DNA of 64,000 nt from Salminus brasiliensis (GCF_030463535.1 NC_132881.1:5996026-6060025); one strand, 5' to 3'; numbered from the stretch's first letter, positions 23,431 to 57,889 are shown. Notes: generated by a model from the sequence alone, not told the origin. A program made the numbers and translations.

Positions 23431-24004
23431 CTTCTGACTCCTGGACTGCATCCCTTCCTGAAACGTGTCCATCAGTGATGAAGAGACAGAGACTGAAAGA
23501 CTGTAGAGAAAGTGTGTGTGTGATTAAACTGCTGTTCTAACAGATCAGAGTGTGAGAGTCCTCCTTCCAGCTGTCCAGTCCTCCTTCCAAAGTGTGGAGA
23601 GAGAGCATCCTGAGAGTCCTCCAGTCAGGAACATCTCCACTGCAGTTCCTATGATGAGCTGCTGAGTCTCGGCTCAACTCCAGCTCACCCCAATATAACA
23701 CCGCTCGAACAGGGAGAGAGAGAGGGCGAGAGACCTTATGTGTGTATTGAGAGGGAGAACCCATTATAATGGGGGTCTATGGGGAGATTTGTACAATAAA
23801 GTCCCAGAGTGCTCATTTGCATATTAATTAGGTAACTAACCAATGAGATTCCAGCAAAGTCAATGATCACTTTTAAACCTTGGGATGTGAGCGGTGTTCT
23901 CGATGGTGGTGGATTGGAAAAATAACTTAATATATAAGTTTTTCTTCACCGCGGACGAGAACACTAGAACAGCAGAATAAGTCAAAACTCAGCGTCCCAG
24001 AATT
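23431..24004. repeat. Inverted repeat, left arm (574 bp)
   Basis: Nearly identical in reverse to 27,623-28,200. Matched landmarks: CTGGACTGCATCCC, TGCTGTTCTAACAGATCAG, CATTATAATGGGG, CACCGCGGACGAGAACACTA, CAGCGTCCCAGAATT. A more diverged extension runs to about 24,380. Both arms keep a 75-codon open frame on their equivalent strands, but it resembles no known protein. Confidence 0.9.
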
Positions 24005-25194
24005 TACACAACTTTACACAAAAATAAATAAATAAATATAGAATAACAAGAAATTAAACATCATGAGGGGTTTATCACTCCATAACCTGTAGTTCACTGT
24101 TTTCTGCTGCAGTCTGGGAGTGGTTTCAGGTGAAAGCCCCTCACTCAGACTGTCAGAGACAGAGCTCTCACTCAAGCCTGAAGCATCTCAGGACCACAGT
24201 GGATCAGAGACTCCTCCAGCCTGCTCCCCAACACTGGGTGGAAAGTGAGATAAGGTAAATTTGGGAGCCCAAAGCCCAAATTTATAACCATGCTGTGATG
24301 AGAAGCTGTAAGTACGCTGGAACTAGTTTTCTCATTTATGGTAGCTTCATTATCTGATGCGTGAAATCATCTAAACTCCTCCCACTAATGTGACATCATA
24401 CACCACGTCACAAATAACATCAGTGTTGGGTTTTATTTGGTTTGATATTTCACTCTTTATTAACTTCCATGAAGGTTCAGGTGTTTGAGCTTCTCACACT
24501 TCACACACTGTTGATAAAACCTAACGCCTCATCAACCAGAGTTTCTGGTGGCATTCCCAAACCCACCTAACAGATAGACCAATACCTGTGGACAAAAAGA
24601 CAAAAAAAGGCACCTCCACTACAAGCCAGTACACGTGATTGACACAGTCTCCTGAAAGATGGTAGGTCTTTTACCAGCTACATTGAGCTCCACCCAGATT
24701 TCAAGCCTAGACCAATAAGAACCATCTACTCTTCATCATAACAGTAGATGAGGAAGAAGCCAGTTCAGCACAGAATGATCATTCCCTGATGAGCCGTCAC
24801 AAGACAGTAGGCTTCACACTGATGGCAACAGCTCTGAGCTGCCAATCATTATGTGACCTGGTGGGTCAACCCAGGCCTGTCCAATAGATCACATATCACC
24901 TGCTGTAGTTTAACACAGTGTGTAGCCTATGACTGTAGTGTAGCACAGATTTCTAACTTACAGGCTTGGTTTCCTGGAAAGAGATTTAGCAGATTCCACG
25001 ACTACACAGCCTGAATGAAGATTCCCTATTGGAAGGACAAGATAGTCCAGGACTAGGCTTAATATTTAGACCTAAAATAACAAGAATGTTTAAGAATTAA
25101 AGTCACTGCTACTCATAGCTTGGGCGTTCATTAAAACATTTGCACCATCTGCTTTAAAACTAAAAAAACACAACATCTTTGGTCTTCTGCAGGA

Positions 25195-25870
25195 AAGACT
25201 AAAGAACTGGTGGTGGATTTCCGCAGGTGCAGACACCCCCCTCCATCAGTAAACATCCAGGGTATGAACATCGAGAGAGTGGACTCTTATAAATACCTGG
25301 GTGTTCATCTGAACAACAAACTGGACTGGTCAGTCAACACTGCAGCACTCTTCAAGAAAGGCCAGAGCAGACTCTACCTGCTGAGGAGATTGAGGTCCTT
25401 TGGGGTGCAGGGAGCACTCCTGAGGACGTTCTTCGACACAGTGGTCGCATCTGCCGTCTTTTATGGAGTGGTCTGCTGGGGCAGTAGCATCTCGACGGCA
25501 GATAAGAAGAGACTGGACAAACTCATAAAAAGGGCCGGTTCTGTCCTGGGGTGCTTCTTAGACCCAGTGCAGGTGGTGGGAGACAGGAGGATGACAACCA
25601 AGCTGGCATCCATGCTGGAGAACAGCTCCCACCCCATGCATGAGACTCTGGCAGCACTGGGCAGCTCCTTTAGTGACCGGCTGCTTCACCCCAAGTGTGT
25701 GAAGGAGCGGTATCGCAGGTCCTTCCTTCCTGCTGCTGTCAGACTCCACAACCAGCACTGCTCCCAGCGGACCACATACACACACACTTAAACTACACAC
25801 ACACACATGTTCAGGGAACAGAGATCCCTCAATGTAACAATACTATCTGCTAAGTCTAAGTCTAAGTCAG
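25195..25870 (+). mobile_element. L2/CR1-like LINE, 3' fragment of ORF2 and tail
   Basis: An open plus-strand frame, 25,195-25,791, carries the reverse-transcriptase C-terminal signature: TKELVVDFRR, VDSYKYLGVHLNNKLDW, KKGQSRLYLLRRLRSFGV, VVCWGSS, ADKKRLDKLIKRAGSVLG. A CA run and then a short direct repeat (TCTAAG, three times, 25,853-25,868) follow, which is typical of the 3' end of this clade. It is 5'-truncated and lacks the endonuclease and RT core. The frame is still open, so insertion is probably recent. Confidence 0.9.
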
Positions 25871-26129
25871 GTCCCCAAACCTGTTCACTCATATGAACAC
25901 TGAGCTACACCAGTCATGTACAGCTCCAGACTGCTGTCTGTTAGCTAGCTGACACATCCAGTGTTTTATTAAATGATCAGATTGTAGGAGATTGTTACTA
26001 GCATGCCATCTCAGACACCATTTAGAAGCACTGCTAAACTTTCACCTGTGTTAATGTGAGCTACCTCTCCACCGCTTTAGCTGTCTGGCTATATGGCTAA
26101 TTGGTTGGCTCCCTGATTCTCCAGCTGAG

Positions 26130-26360
26130 AAGGGCAGTGGTGGCTCAGCAGTTAGAGCGCCGGGCTCGACAAGCTGCCACTGTTGGGCCCTTGAGCAAGG
26201 CCCTTTACCCTCTCTGCTCCCCGGGTGCTGGAGTTGGCTGCCCACCGCTCTGGGTGTGTGTGCTCACTGCCCCTAACACATGTGTGTGTGTGTGTGTGTG
26301 TGAGTGTGTGTTCACTACCAGATGGGTTAAATACGGAGGACACATTTCGCTGTATAGTGT
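26130..26360 (+). mobile_element. tRNA-derived SINE with TG microsatellite
   Basis: GCAGTGGTGGCTCAGCAGTT then AGAGCGCCGGGCTC resembles a tRNA 5' half (A-box). The tail TTGAGCAAGGCCCTTTACCC and GGGTTAAATACGGAGGACAC is typical of fish SINE tails. A TG array is at 26,281-26,302. A 3'-part relative is at about 47,950-48,110. Confidence 0.7.
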
Positions 26361-26364
26361 ACCT

Positions 26365-27290
26365 TTCCCTTTGAAGCTGAAGTTTCTGAGCTTCTCGAAC
26401 CAGTTCTTGTGGTCCGTCAGAGATATATATATATATGTATATTTATAATATTCTTTGTGGTAACTTTTTATCAAAGCCCGTCTGACCTTTCCTAAAACGC
26501 TCTAATTCTGCAGATACCAGATTTTTTGGAGTTTGGAGTAAAGATATGTTAGCCTACAGATCCTGAGTTCAGACAACGTATACAAGCGGTTTCTATGCTC
26601 TTGCACATCGCTTTTTAGTAACAAATTCAGCACAAGGCAACATAAAGTAGGCGGGGCCTATATACTGACCAATTGTAGCCTGACTTGAGGTTACCATAAA
26701 TGAAAAAGCTGTAGTGAAACCTGTACTCTGCAGTGTTTCAGTGTCTCATGGTTTTAGGAGCTGAAGTTATGAAAAGCTGTAAGACTGACTGTGGGTTTTT
26801 AAGAGTGTTTGTGTTTTTCTGAAAGTGATTGTTGTTGTGATATGGTGGTTGATTGCAGTCGGCTTATGAATGTTAACACAGAGTGCTGAACCAAAGCATG
26901 TAAACATGAGACCATGTGACCATGTGTGTGGGTGGTCCCAGCAGATCTGATTGGCAGATCAGGGCTGTCACCATAAACGTGAAGCCTACTCATGAAGTGT
27001 GGACTGGTTCTGGTACAGTTTCCAGACGCCAGTCTTTTATCTGGGAGAGCTTGTTAAGCTATTTGGAAGCTTGATTGCCTTTTGATGTCTTGATTGATGT
27101 GTGGTGTGAAGATGTATGAGTTCTGATTGGCAGATCTGTATGCATATGACATCAGATAAATGTTCTTATTAACCGTGTGAAAAAAGCAGTATGGAAAAAC
27201 TTTCTTATTGTTGTAATGGGCTGTAGGATGGGTGGAGTTTCCATAACGACGCCACTGAAATCCAGGTGTGGCTTGGTAAGGTGTTTGGTA
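26365..27290. other. Non-coding spacer inside the inverted-repeat loop
   Basis: No gene was recognised. About 26,920-27,000 echoes, in reverse, the 22.05-kb and 24.82-kb segments (AGGCTTCACA, CTGGTGGGTCA-like words). Confidence 0.35.
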
Positions 27291-27622
27291 ATGAATCCAC
27301 CATGAATGAGAAAACTAGTGCTAACATAGGTGCAGCTTCATTACAGTGGGTTGGTATAAATTTGGGCCCATTTTTGATGGCCCAAATTTGCTACTATCAT
27401 TCTCTACCCAAGTGTAGAGGCTGGAGGCCTCACTGACTCTGTGTGGGTGGTGAGACGCCTCAGGCCTCACTGAGAATGAGGGGCTTTAAAGAAGGAGCTC
27501 TGGAAGGCTGCTGCAGTGTGGAGCAGCCTATAAAAAGCTGAGTGATTAGGGATAGCTCATGTTTGTTAAAATAACTAAATAAAAATTCCCACCATTAAAA
27601 AAAAAATTGACTCATAAGCAAA

Positions 27623-28200
27623 GAATTCTGGGACGCTGAGTTTTGACTTATTCTGCTGTTCTAGTGTTCTCGTCCGCGGTGAAGAAAAACTTATATATTA
27701 AGTTATTTTTCCAATCCACCAACATCGAGAACACCGCTCACATCCCAAGGTTTAAAAGTGATCATTGACTTTGCTGGAATCTCATTGGTTAGTTACCTAA
27801 TTAATATTCAAATGAGCACTGTGGGACTTTGTTATACGAATCTCCCCATAGACCCCCATTATAATGGGTTCTCCCTCTCAATGCACACATAAGGTCTCTC
27901 GCCCTCTCTCTCTCCATGTTCGAGCGGTGTTATATTGGGGTGAGCTGGAGTTGAGCCGAGACTCAGCAGCCCATCATAGGAACTGCAGTGAAGATGTTCC
28001 TGACTGGAGGACTCTCCGGATGCTCTCCCTCCACACTTTGGAAGGAGGACTGGACAGCTGGAAGGAGGACTCTCACACTCTGATCTGTTAGAACAGCAGT
28101 TTAATCACACACACACTTTCTCTACAGTCTTTCAGTCTCTGTCTCTTCATCACTGAGGGACACGTTTCAGAAAGGGATGCAGTCCAGGAGCCAGAAGGTC
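27623..28200. repeat. Inverted repeat, right arm (578 bp)
   Basis: Reverse-complement partner of 23,431-24,004, of almost equal length. The diverged extension of the pair lies at about 27,290-27,620. Confidence 0.9.
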
Positions 28201-28399
28201 AGTCAGAAGAACCGGGAAGGTCAGGGTGGTCCGTTGTAACATTGGTTCCACTGCAGGTTTTCGGTCTTTCAAAGAAATATTTATGTGCCCAGACCCGTCC
28301 TGACCTGAAACAGTCTGGGAGACAAAATATCCACACTTTAAAAACAGAATCAGATAGAGAGAGCAGTCCACCAAACAGAGTCCTGTGGGCAGCGTCAAG

Positions 28400-28820
28400 T
28401 GACCACTGCTGAAGGGGGACTAGAGGATGATCACCACAAGCTGTGCAGCAACAGATGAGCTCCTGTCTCTGACTTAGGCGTGTCTAACATAGTGGACAGT
28501 GAGTGGACACTAGCAGCACTGCTGTGTTAAAGACTCTTGTACCAGCAGTGCAACACACACACGCCACCACCATGTCTGTCAGTGTCACTGCAGTGCTGAG
28601 AATGACCCACCACCCAAATGATACCTGCCCTGTGGTGGTCAGTCCTGTGGTGCCCTGAGCTTTGAAGAACAGGATGAAGGGAGGATGCTAACAGAGTCTG
28701 CAGAGAAACAGATGGATACAGTCTGTAATTATAGAACTACAGAGTGCTCCTCTATGGTGAGAGGAGCTGATGTAATGGGCCGAGTTCATTCCAGAGCAGT
28801 GGTCAGAGTAGTGTGATATG
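28400..28820. mobile_element. Dispersed fish repeat, 'CACCACCATGTCTGTCAGTG' family
   Basis: Words such as GTCAGTGTCACTGCAGTGCT and GAGAATGACCCACCACC, with CTGTGGTGGTC and TATAGAACTACAGAGTGCT, are those of a very common ostariophysan interspersed repeat. Non-coding. Confidence 0.65.
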
Positions 28821-28841
28821 ACTGTGTGTGTGAGTACTTAC

Positions 28842-28929
28842 CTATAACAAAGGTGTATGTACTGTCTTCAGTGGAGACAAGGTTGAAAGCTTCCGCTCTG
28901 CGTTTAGCTCCGCTGACCAGGTCCACCAA
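28842..28929 (-). CDS. Short unrecognised exon candidate
   Basis: On the minus strand, a pyrimidine-rich acceptor (ACCCCCATTATAG) is followed by 88 nt open in one frame (LVDLVSGAKRRAEAFNLVST, then EDSTYTFVI) and a strong GTAAGT donor. The other two frames contain stops. It abuts a dispersed repeat (28,400-28,820). No family was recognised, and at 88 nt it could be chance. Confidence 0.25.
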
Positions 28930-29140
28930 CTATAATGGGGGTAGAAGTGCAATACCGTCCAGTTACACCAACTATGGGATACAGATCAGACAATGACAAC
29001 CTGCTGAAATTCTACAGGGCAGATACGTCTAAAGAAGCAGGTGGAGCAACACCAACAGCTACACATGGCTTCAGTCTTAGAAAGAAAAACATCAAAAAAT
29101 AATTCATAGTATCTGAGATGTTTTTGGACCACAGACCAAC

Positions 29141-29750
29141 TTCATCTGCACCTCCAGCATCAACCAGCAGGTCCATCTGCACCTCCAGCAGGTCCGACAG
29201 CACCCCCAGCATCGGATACCAGGTCCGTTAGCACCCCCAGCATAGGCCAACAGGTCCGTCAGCTCCACCAGAATCGGCCAGCAGGTCTGTATGCACCCCC
29301 CCGGCATCGGCCAGCAGGTCCGTCTGCACCCCCTGGCATCGGATACCAGGTCCGTCAGCATCCCCAGCATAGGCCAACAGGTCTGTCAGCTCCACCAGAA
29401 TCGGCCAGCAGGTCCGTCAGCACCCCCAGCATAGGCCAACAGGTCTGTCAGCTCCACCAGAATCGGCCAGCAGGTCCGTCTGCACCCCCCGGCATCGGCC
29501 AGCAGGTCCGTCAGCACCTCCGGCATCGGCCAGCAGGTCCGTCAGCACCACCGGCATCGGCCACCGGGTCCGTGTGCAGCTCCAGCATCGGCCACCGGGT
29601 CCGACTGCAGCTCCAGCATCGGCCACCAGGTCCGTCTGCACCACCAGCATCAACCACCAGGTCCGTCTGCACCTCCAGCATCGGCCACCAGGTCCGTCAG
29701 CACCACCAGCATCGGCCACCAGGTCCGTCAGCACCACCAGCATCAGCCAC
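29141..29750. repeat. 31-bp minisatellite, inverted relative of the 17.5-kb array
   Basis: The unit GGTCCGTCTGCACCTCCAGC plus ATCGGCCACCA is 31 bp at the right end (starts at 29,660, 29,691, 29,722), with unit variants to the left. Its reverse complement (GATGCTGGAGGTGCAGACGG + ACCTGGTGGCC) clearly resembles the 36-bp unit at 17.5 kb. Confidence 0.9.
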
Positions 29751-29782
29751 ACTAAGGTTTTGTAGAACAAATGTTACTTCAG

Positions 29783-30003
29783 GAGCTTGTGAGAGAGACC
29801 ACAGCGTTACTGTCGTAAAAAGAGCAGCTGATCAGTGAGAAACAGAAAAGCTCCAACCTGAGCTTCAGACACTGGCCCTCAGTTCAGTGAGGAGCTCCAG
29901 TCTCACAGCTGAAGCTCATCCTCTCTGATTGGATGTGTGGAAGCAGCGTGTGAAGCACTCCTCAGCAGAAAGACCACCTCACAAACAACGGGCTCTAAAA
30001 CAG
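29783..30003 (+). pseudogene. Decayed copy of the 17.3-kb exon candidate
   Basis: The borders (CTTCAG before, GTCAGT after) and long stretches such as GCTCCAACCTGAGCTTCA and AGCTGAAGCTCATCCTCTCT match the minus-strand exon at 17,265-17,456. Here the frame breaks after HSVTVVK: stop codons appear in all relevant frames and the copy is about 29 nt longer. Confidence 0.55.
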
Positions 30004-30009
30004 GTCAGT

Positions 30010-32399
30010 AAGGTGGCTTTTCTACAACTTCTTGGAAGTTACTTTAAGCTGAGAACAGCTCTACTGAAATCTGCCAGGGTCACATCATAAGAGCATGGTT
30101 TGGACCTTAACTCACCTGAATCTGCTGCTTCTCTGTTTCTGGAGCTGTTGTGCTCAAAGATGAAGCTCAGATCTCCTCTGGATCTCTTTACCTTCACTAA
30201 GTAGAATCAGGTGGAAGTCTCCTGCCTTTGGACGAAACCTCAGTGGAGTTCAGAGCATTGGTTCGATGCCCATGCTGTGCTTACAGCTGAACTTCAGAAC
30301 AGCAGTAGAACATCTACACATACACATACAAATCAGTACCTGCCCAAAATTGTTCAATGATGAAGTTAAAAAGCCATTAAATATCTACCTGAATTTGATG
30401 AAGGCTGTAGTTTGATGGTTAACTGGTCTGCTATGGTCCATTATGACCACCTTGTTGACCTGAGCCCAGTTTCCCAGTGTTAGGATCCTCTGGAACGGTG
30501 GAGAGAGTGTCCAGTGTGAAAGATGTTTGAGCTAAGGTGCTTTTGGGAAACCCAGCCCTTTTGCTGGTTGCTGGTTTTGGATGGTTGAAGCTGGTCTGTG
30601 ATGGTCAAGGTGGTTGAAAAGCTCAGAAATATACCCTACGATGATAAGCTGGCTGGTTAAGCAGATCTTGGGTCATGCTCGCTGGCTGACCAGTATGAGC
30701 TGGCCAGGCTGACTTATTTATTTATGTATGTATGTATGTATTCATTCTTTCAGCAGGCAGCTTGGCTCTTCTGGTTGACCAGCTTGGTCAGGTTGGTCAG
30801 GGTCAAGCACAAAGTCGAAGCCATTCAGGCAGGTTTGGTGTAAAGTGTTTTTGTATTAGTAGAGAAACCTGCATGCTGGTTTACAGTGGTGGTGAGAATG
30901 GGACCAGGGCTCAGAACTTATATGGCTTATTTTTATTTTTAATCACAGTCAATCAAACTGGACATATTAAAAAATCGACTGTAAATCTGTGTCAGTTGTC
31001 TCATGCACTCATTTTCAGTGGAGTAGCTTTTGGAAGGTATTAGCTCCTGAAACCTCAGGCTAATTCAACCCTTTACTTGGACGGTCCGCTGTAGATGCTC
31101 ATCTGACCTTCAACTAACATTCAGTTGCAGGTCTCTGAAGTGCCACTGACCTCTAAGTTGAATGTCTAATATCGAATGAATATAACCCTACACCTAACCC
31201 CAACCTGAACCTTACCCTATTGCGTTTGGGTATAAAGTTACATTTGCTAGACAGGTGGAGTTCAGAAGAATGAATCTATGAGGCGTTTTTAAGGGACCAT
31301 CCGTGTAAAGTGATGCCCAGTATTTCTTTATATATAGAGTTTGAATATCAATTACTGCCTAATATTTATCTTTATCAAAGGTCTTCAGACTTCTGGTCTC
31401 CATCATACCCACTGTGAACATTTTCGATGTGGCAGGTTTCTCTAGACTTGAATGAGACAGAAGGACGTAGTATCTTTAATATTTAGCAATGCAGAAAACG
31501 CAGGAGTGTGTGGCTGAGGCAGTGCTGATTTGTTGATTGTGAGCTTTTCTGACTGGTACAGATTCAGGTTTGAGTGTGTGTGAGTGTGTATGAGGTTGAG
31601 GTTTTGGGGTCCGGCTGCGTGAACCGTCAGAAAGACCTGTAAGAACATAAGCCGTGAGCATCAGTTTTAGACTGGTGTGGCCTAATCTAAGGGTTTGGCG
31701 CCCCCTGTTGGGCTGTGTACAGTTTACTCATCATTTAGTTGTTCAGATGTAGTGAAAATCAGTAAAGCTCTCAGCTTGAGAATCAGGAAACTGTTGGAGG
31801 CTCTTACCGGTTCACAATCAGCAATCAACCAACCAACCATTCGTCTCACAGAAAAGCCCACACAACTGTCTACTGGAAGAAAGCGAGTATTTAATCGGGA
31901 TGTGTACAAGAAAGCCAGTTTTAAAGACAGAAAGGAAAAGAGCGACACATTTGATGCACAATATAAGGTGTCAATGCAATGGTTCAGTATACAGAGTCTA
32001 CAGGGACCTGTAGTAATAGTGCAGAGGGCAGTTCCCTTTCAGACGGCTGAACGGCCTCGCTGGGGCCCAACCCCAATAGACTGGACAGATGAACTGTGAA
32101 CATGCAACACAGTTCTGCTCATCTTAACCATACCCCCACTGTTGCATCTTGGCAGTGACATTCAACACCAAAAACCAGCTTATCTGATGCAGTATGCTGT
32201 CAAGCTACATTTGTACAAAGCTGTCACGCAGAACAGTGGCTGGTCTAAGTGAGTTAAAACCAGGGACAGAACAGCTGCTCGCTGTCGTGCAAAAATCCTC
32301 GTCTCTACAAAATGGCACAGAAGTATTCCCGCAAAAGGCTGAAACCTTGTATAGCCTTCGTTTTGGGGGCGTTTCTATTGGTCCGTTCGTCTTTGAAAT
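30010..32399. other. Intergenic DNA, no gene seen
   Basis: Mostly unique-looking sequence. A 134-codon plus-strand frame (31,695-32,099) has no recognisable domain or splice context. A GGT/CTG-rich low-complexity patch lies at 30,540-30,800. Confidence 0.4.
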
Positions 32400-35300
32400 A
32401 GATGCAGTGTAATGAACAGCAGCCAGATTCGGATCGTGTCAAAGTAAAAACAATTGGGACACAAGATTTTTGCAAGACGGCGAGATATACAACTTTTTTT
32501 TTTCATTTTTAAGTTAATTAAAATGAGATTTCTGCAGCTTTTTTTTTTAACTTAAACTATCATTTAAATACATCTTTTTCTTACTGGTTTAAAAACAAAA
32601 CAAGGAAAAGGAAAAACAGCACTGGAATAAGGACGTAAGATTCTGAAGTGTAAGACTATGTACCAAGAATATGTAAATATAGGCCGCAGACGTACACTGC
32701 ATATAAAGTAAGGCATTTGTCACACAGTCACGTCCTCATTAATTGGCAATTGAGGAAAATAAATGAAAGGAGAGAAGAATTTTGGATGGAAACAGAAAGG
32801 GGAGCTCGTTTACACCTTGCATTGCACCTGCGATTTACAGTCTTTAAAATTGGAAATGATTTTTAGAATTCTGTAATAATATCAGACCAGGTGGACGTGT
32901 GCCCAGCAATTTTAAAACCATGAGAATTACATGCAGTTTACAATATCACAATACTGTATTAAGAACAAACACGGCACGTATAAGTTTATACGTGTAGGCA
33001 CGTGCAAGGTCACCGGACTGGGATTAAGCCTAGTTCTGGACTCCATGATATCGTGTAGTTCAGTACTTGTCTTAAACTTTGCCCAGACACTCTTAAAAAT
33101 AAGTGCTTCAAATGGTTCTTAGACCGATGCCATGACACCACCACGTTTGATACACTTCATGTAAGGGTTCTTGTCTTGGTTCTTTTATGGCATCGCTCAA
33201 AGAACCATTGGAAGCGCTTCCTTTCCCACACATCTGAAGCCAGTCACCGCCTCTTTTCGAATTAGGTGGTCAGTGTGCTCGGCCCACGGCTCCGATACAG
33301 CAGCTAGCAGACGCCTGTGCTGACCAACGTCACACTAGAAGTGCCATCAACCCACCCCTGAGAGAGCGAGGCAGGCCAACTGTGCACTCTCTGACACTGG
33401 CTGCTGATGGCAAGCAGGAGCATCCTCGGATCATAGTGGCAGCGCCTTAGTCCACTGGAGCACTCTGAGCCATAAATCGTGAAGGGGCTTCAGAAAGTAC
33501 TAGAGCACACAGTCACAGCATAGTGGCAGCTTCTGTAGCCAGACCTACTCTACGTATCTACATATCAATTTTACATGAAGATCACAGTAGATCTTAAAAA
33601 TGCTGCCCCATGTCTAACTGAAGCTGCATGGGCTCCACAAGCAGATCAGAGCCACCAGAAAATAGTCCCTAATCCGCCCTGGGTATGACTACACCAAGTG
33701 AAATCCGAACAGGCTTCGTTGATGCAAGGTGTAAACGGTCTCTTTGCTTTCCTCAAATGACTGCTTACCACACACATATGAACTTGCATGCATTTTTTTC
33801 ACCAGACAGCACCACGGCCATCGCTGTACACGTATATACATTTATCGATTAGAGAAAGCTTCGGAAACGTTTGTCGGTATAAAATGTGCGTGAGCGAGAA
33901 TAAAAAGATCTCTACACTAGACAAAGCCACACCGACGAGACTCACCCTTTGGTTCGTGAAGGAAATAAAAAGAAAATAATAAGAAGAAGCATCGTGTACA
34001 ACACATAAATAGGACGATGTCGTCTAGTGTGAATGTGCAAATCGGTTGGACGTTCTACTGCCAATCTTGCCCGGCTGGATCAAGTATTGCGCGAGGGAGG
34101 GGGGAGCCGAGGAGCTCGGGTCAGGCTAATCGAAACGTGATGCTCTGCAGCTTCTGAAGCTTGTGGACGCTTCCCCTCGCTTGAGGGGTGCCCTGTGGCA
34201 GCTGTCCACAGTGCTAAGCTCCTAAATACACTGCAGTTGTACAGTCAGGACTTTCGCTCTTAAGCCTGAATGACGGGCATAGGAGAGAGAGAGCCTGCTG
34301 AGGAACACTATCGCTGGTGTACGCTTCATAGAGGAAAGCCTCGGATCCCCTGTAGGAACATTTACACTATAGCAGAGCAGTATTTTCTGTAGAACTGGGC
34401 GCTCTCTGAACGAGTCCTCGCCCACAATAAATAACAAACTTAAAAAAAGCAGGTAGCGATGAGTACAGCTACATCCTAGCAGAGAACAAGGCACACGCAT
34501 ACACACGATATTAACGCAGTGGATTAAACGTTAAACCATGATGATAAAACGATCTAGAAACACTGTTATGGACATATACAGTTCTCCAGGGATTTGGGGT
34601 GGGATGGGGTGGGGGAGTTCCAGTGGAATCCGGTGTTTTTGTGGTGTGCAAATGTACGAGGTGTGATTTGAACCTGTCTTCCCTTTCGGAGCTCACGGTT
34701 GTCTAGATGTGGATGATGATGATGATGGAGAAAAATGAGTATCAGCATCTGTCTGCTGATTTGTTTTGTTTTTTTAAACAGGTTGATTTTTGAATCCTGA
34801 GTTGCGGAAGTGTCATCCCAGATGGTGTTGAGTGTTTGTAATTTCTGATATTCCGTCCATTTTTAATTTGGTTTTCTCCCTCAGCCCACCTAATCGAATT
34901 TACCCTCGGGGGGGGGGAAGGGAACAAAAAAAATAAAACAAGCACGCATAATGGTACTGTAACTACAATAGCTTATTAAAATAATTGTATAACAAATGTA
35001 GCAAATTTCATGCTACATTTGTTTTTAGGATCAAATTAAGGTTTTCTTAATTACAGCTTTTAACTTAAAAATTGGTTTAAGATATACAGAAGTTTTGAGC
35101 TACTATAGAACTAATATCCGCTCCAAGTGAGGAGAATAAATAAGTGTGTGAATCGCACACACACAAATACACACACAAAAAAAAAAGCCTCAGCACGTCG
35201 AGTTGCAAAGCCACAGGACTAAAAAGATGAACATATAAAAATGTCAACTGAAAACAATGTGCTGATTGGGCAACAAACTATTCTAACAGATCTGATCAAA

Positions 35301-35682
35301 GAAGGGCCGAACGAGAGACGGTGTGAGGGTATGAATGCTACCACATCCTTCTCTCATTGTCAAAGCTGTGAGAGACTGACCTTGGGGATTTTTTTTTTTT
35401 TTTTTGGATACACCCCCCCACCCCTCCTGCTCTGTCCTGATTTCCTCTGCCGGTCTGTCTTTCAGATTAAGGTGGGTGGCCGCAGACGAGGAAGAATCCG
35501 AGGGACTCCCCTGCGAATTAAATCCCGTTATGAGTGTGTCCTGCTGTGGGCAGCAGGTCTGAGGGATGAATGGTGTTCAGATTTGTGGCTCCTGTGTCAG
35601 CCGCCCACCTCCGGGCGCGCAGTTTGACCGCACCAACTATGCTTGTGTCCTGAGTGCAGCGGTAGGAGGAGGAGGAGGAGGC
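32400..35682 (-). other. Region downstream of the fhip2a stop, probable long 3' UTR
   Basis: The stretch beyond the fhip2a stop codon has no convincing coding exon on either strand. It is mostly unique-looking DNA, broken by a minus-strand SINE (about 33,240-33,480) and poly-T or poly-A runs. No AATAAA was found on the minus strand here; ATTAAA occurs at 34,867-34,862. A long 3' UTR is plausible because mammalian FHIP2A mRNAs have one, but the end cannot be fixed from sequence alone. Confidence 0.35.
33240..33480 (-). mobile_element. tRNA-derived SINE in the probable fhip2a 3' UTR
   Basis: In reverse it matches the 10.9-kb SINE: a GTGGACTAAGGCGCTGCCAC head, then GCCAGTGTCAGAGAGTGCAC, and a GGTGGGTTGATGGCAC tail. 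It would be sense-oriented in the fhip2a transcript. Confidence 0.6.
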
Positions 35683-57605
<21,923 letters not shown>

Positions 57606-57889
57606 AACGACCAAGGTGAAGGCCAAGCGCAAAAGAGCTGAACGGAAGGAAAGTGGAGAGAAAGAGAAGCCAGAGATCGAAAGAGCGCGAGCGCAAACCT
57701 ACCCGTGCGTTGTCTTTTTATGTTATCGAGTCTCACATGTATTCCGAGATGCCTACATGCTTTCTATTGGAATTCTCTGCTTTCTGCTCCCTGTTCAGAC
57801 AGGACAGGGTTGGTTACACAGCCTGTCTGTCTCTCCAAAAAGGGAGGACCAAGTTAATCACTGATCCTAGTGCAATATAAACATATAGA

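Noticed and set aside
23537-23764. 75-codon ORF conserved in both inverted-repeat arms (also 27,864-28,091)
   Set aside because: Similarity is explained by the DNA-level inverted repeat; differences are not biased to silent sites by eye and no domain is recognisable.
26140-26200. Possible tRNA gene
   Set aside because: A-box-like sequence is present, but there is no complete cloverleaf and the tail is that of a SINE.
31180-31220. Telomere-like CCCTAA words
   Set aside because: Only a few imperfect units (TAACCCTACACCTAACCCC); not a telomeric tract.
31695-32099. 134-codon plus-strand ORF
   Set aside because: No recognisable domain, no splice or poly(A) context, ordinary composition; probably chance.
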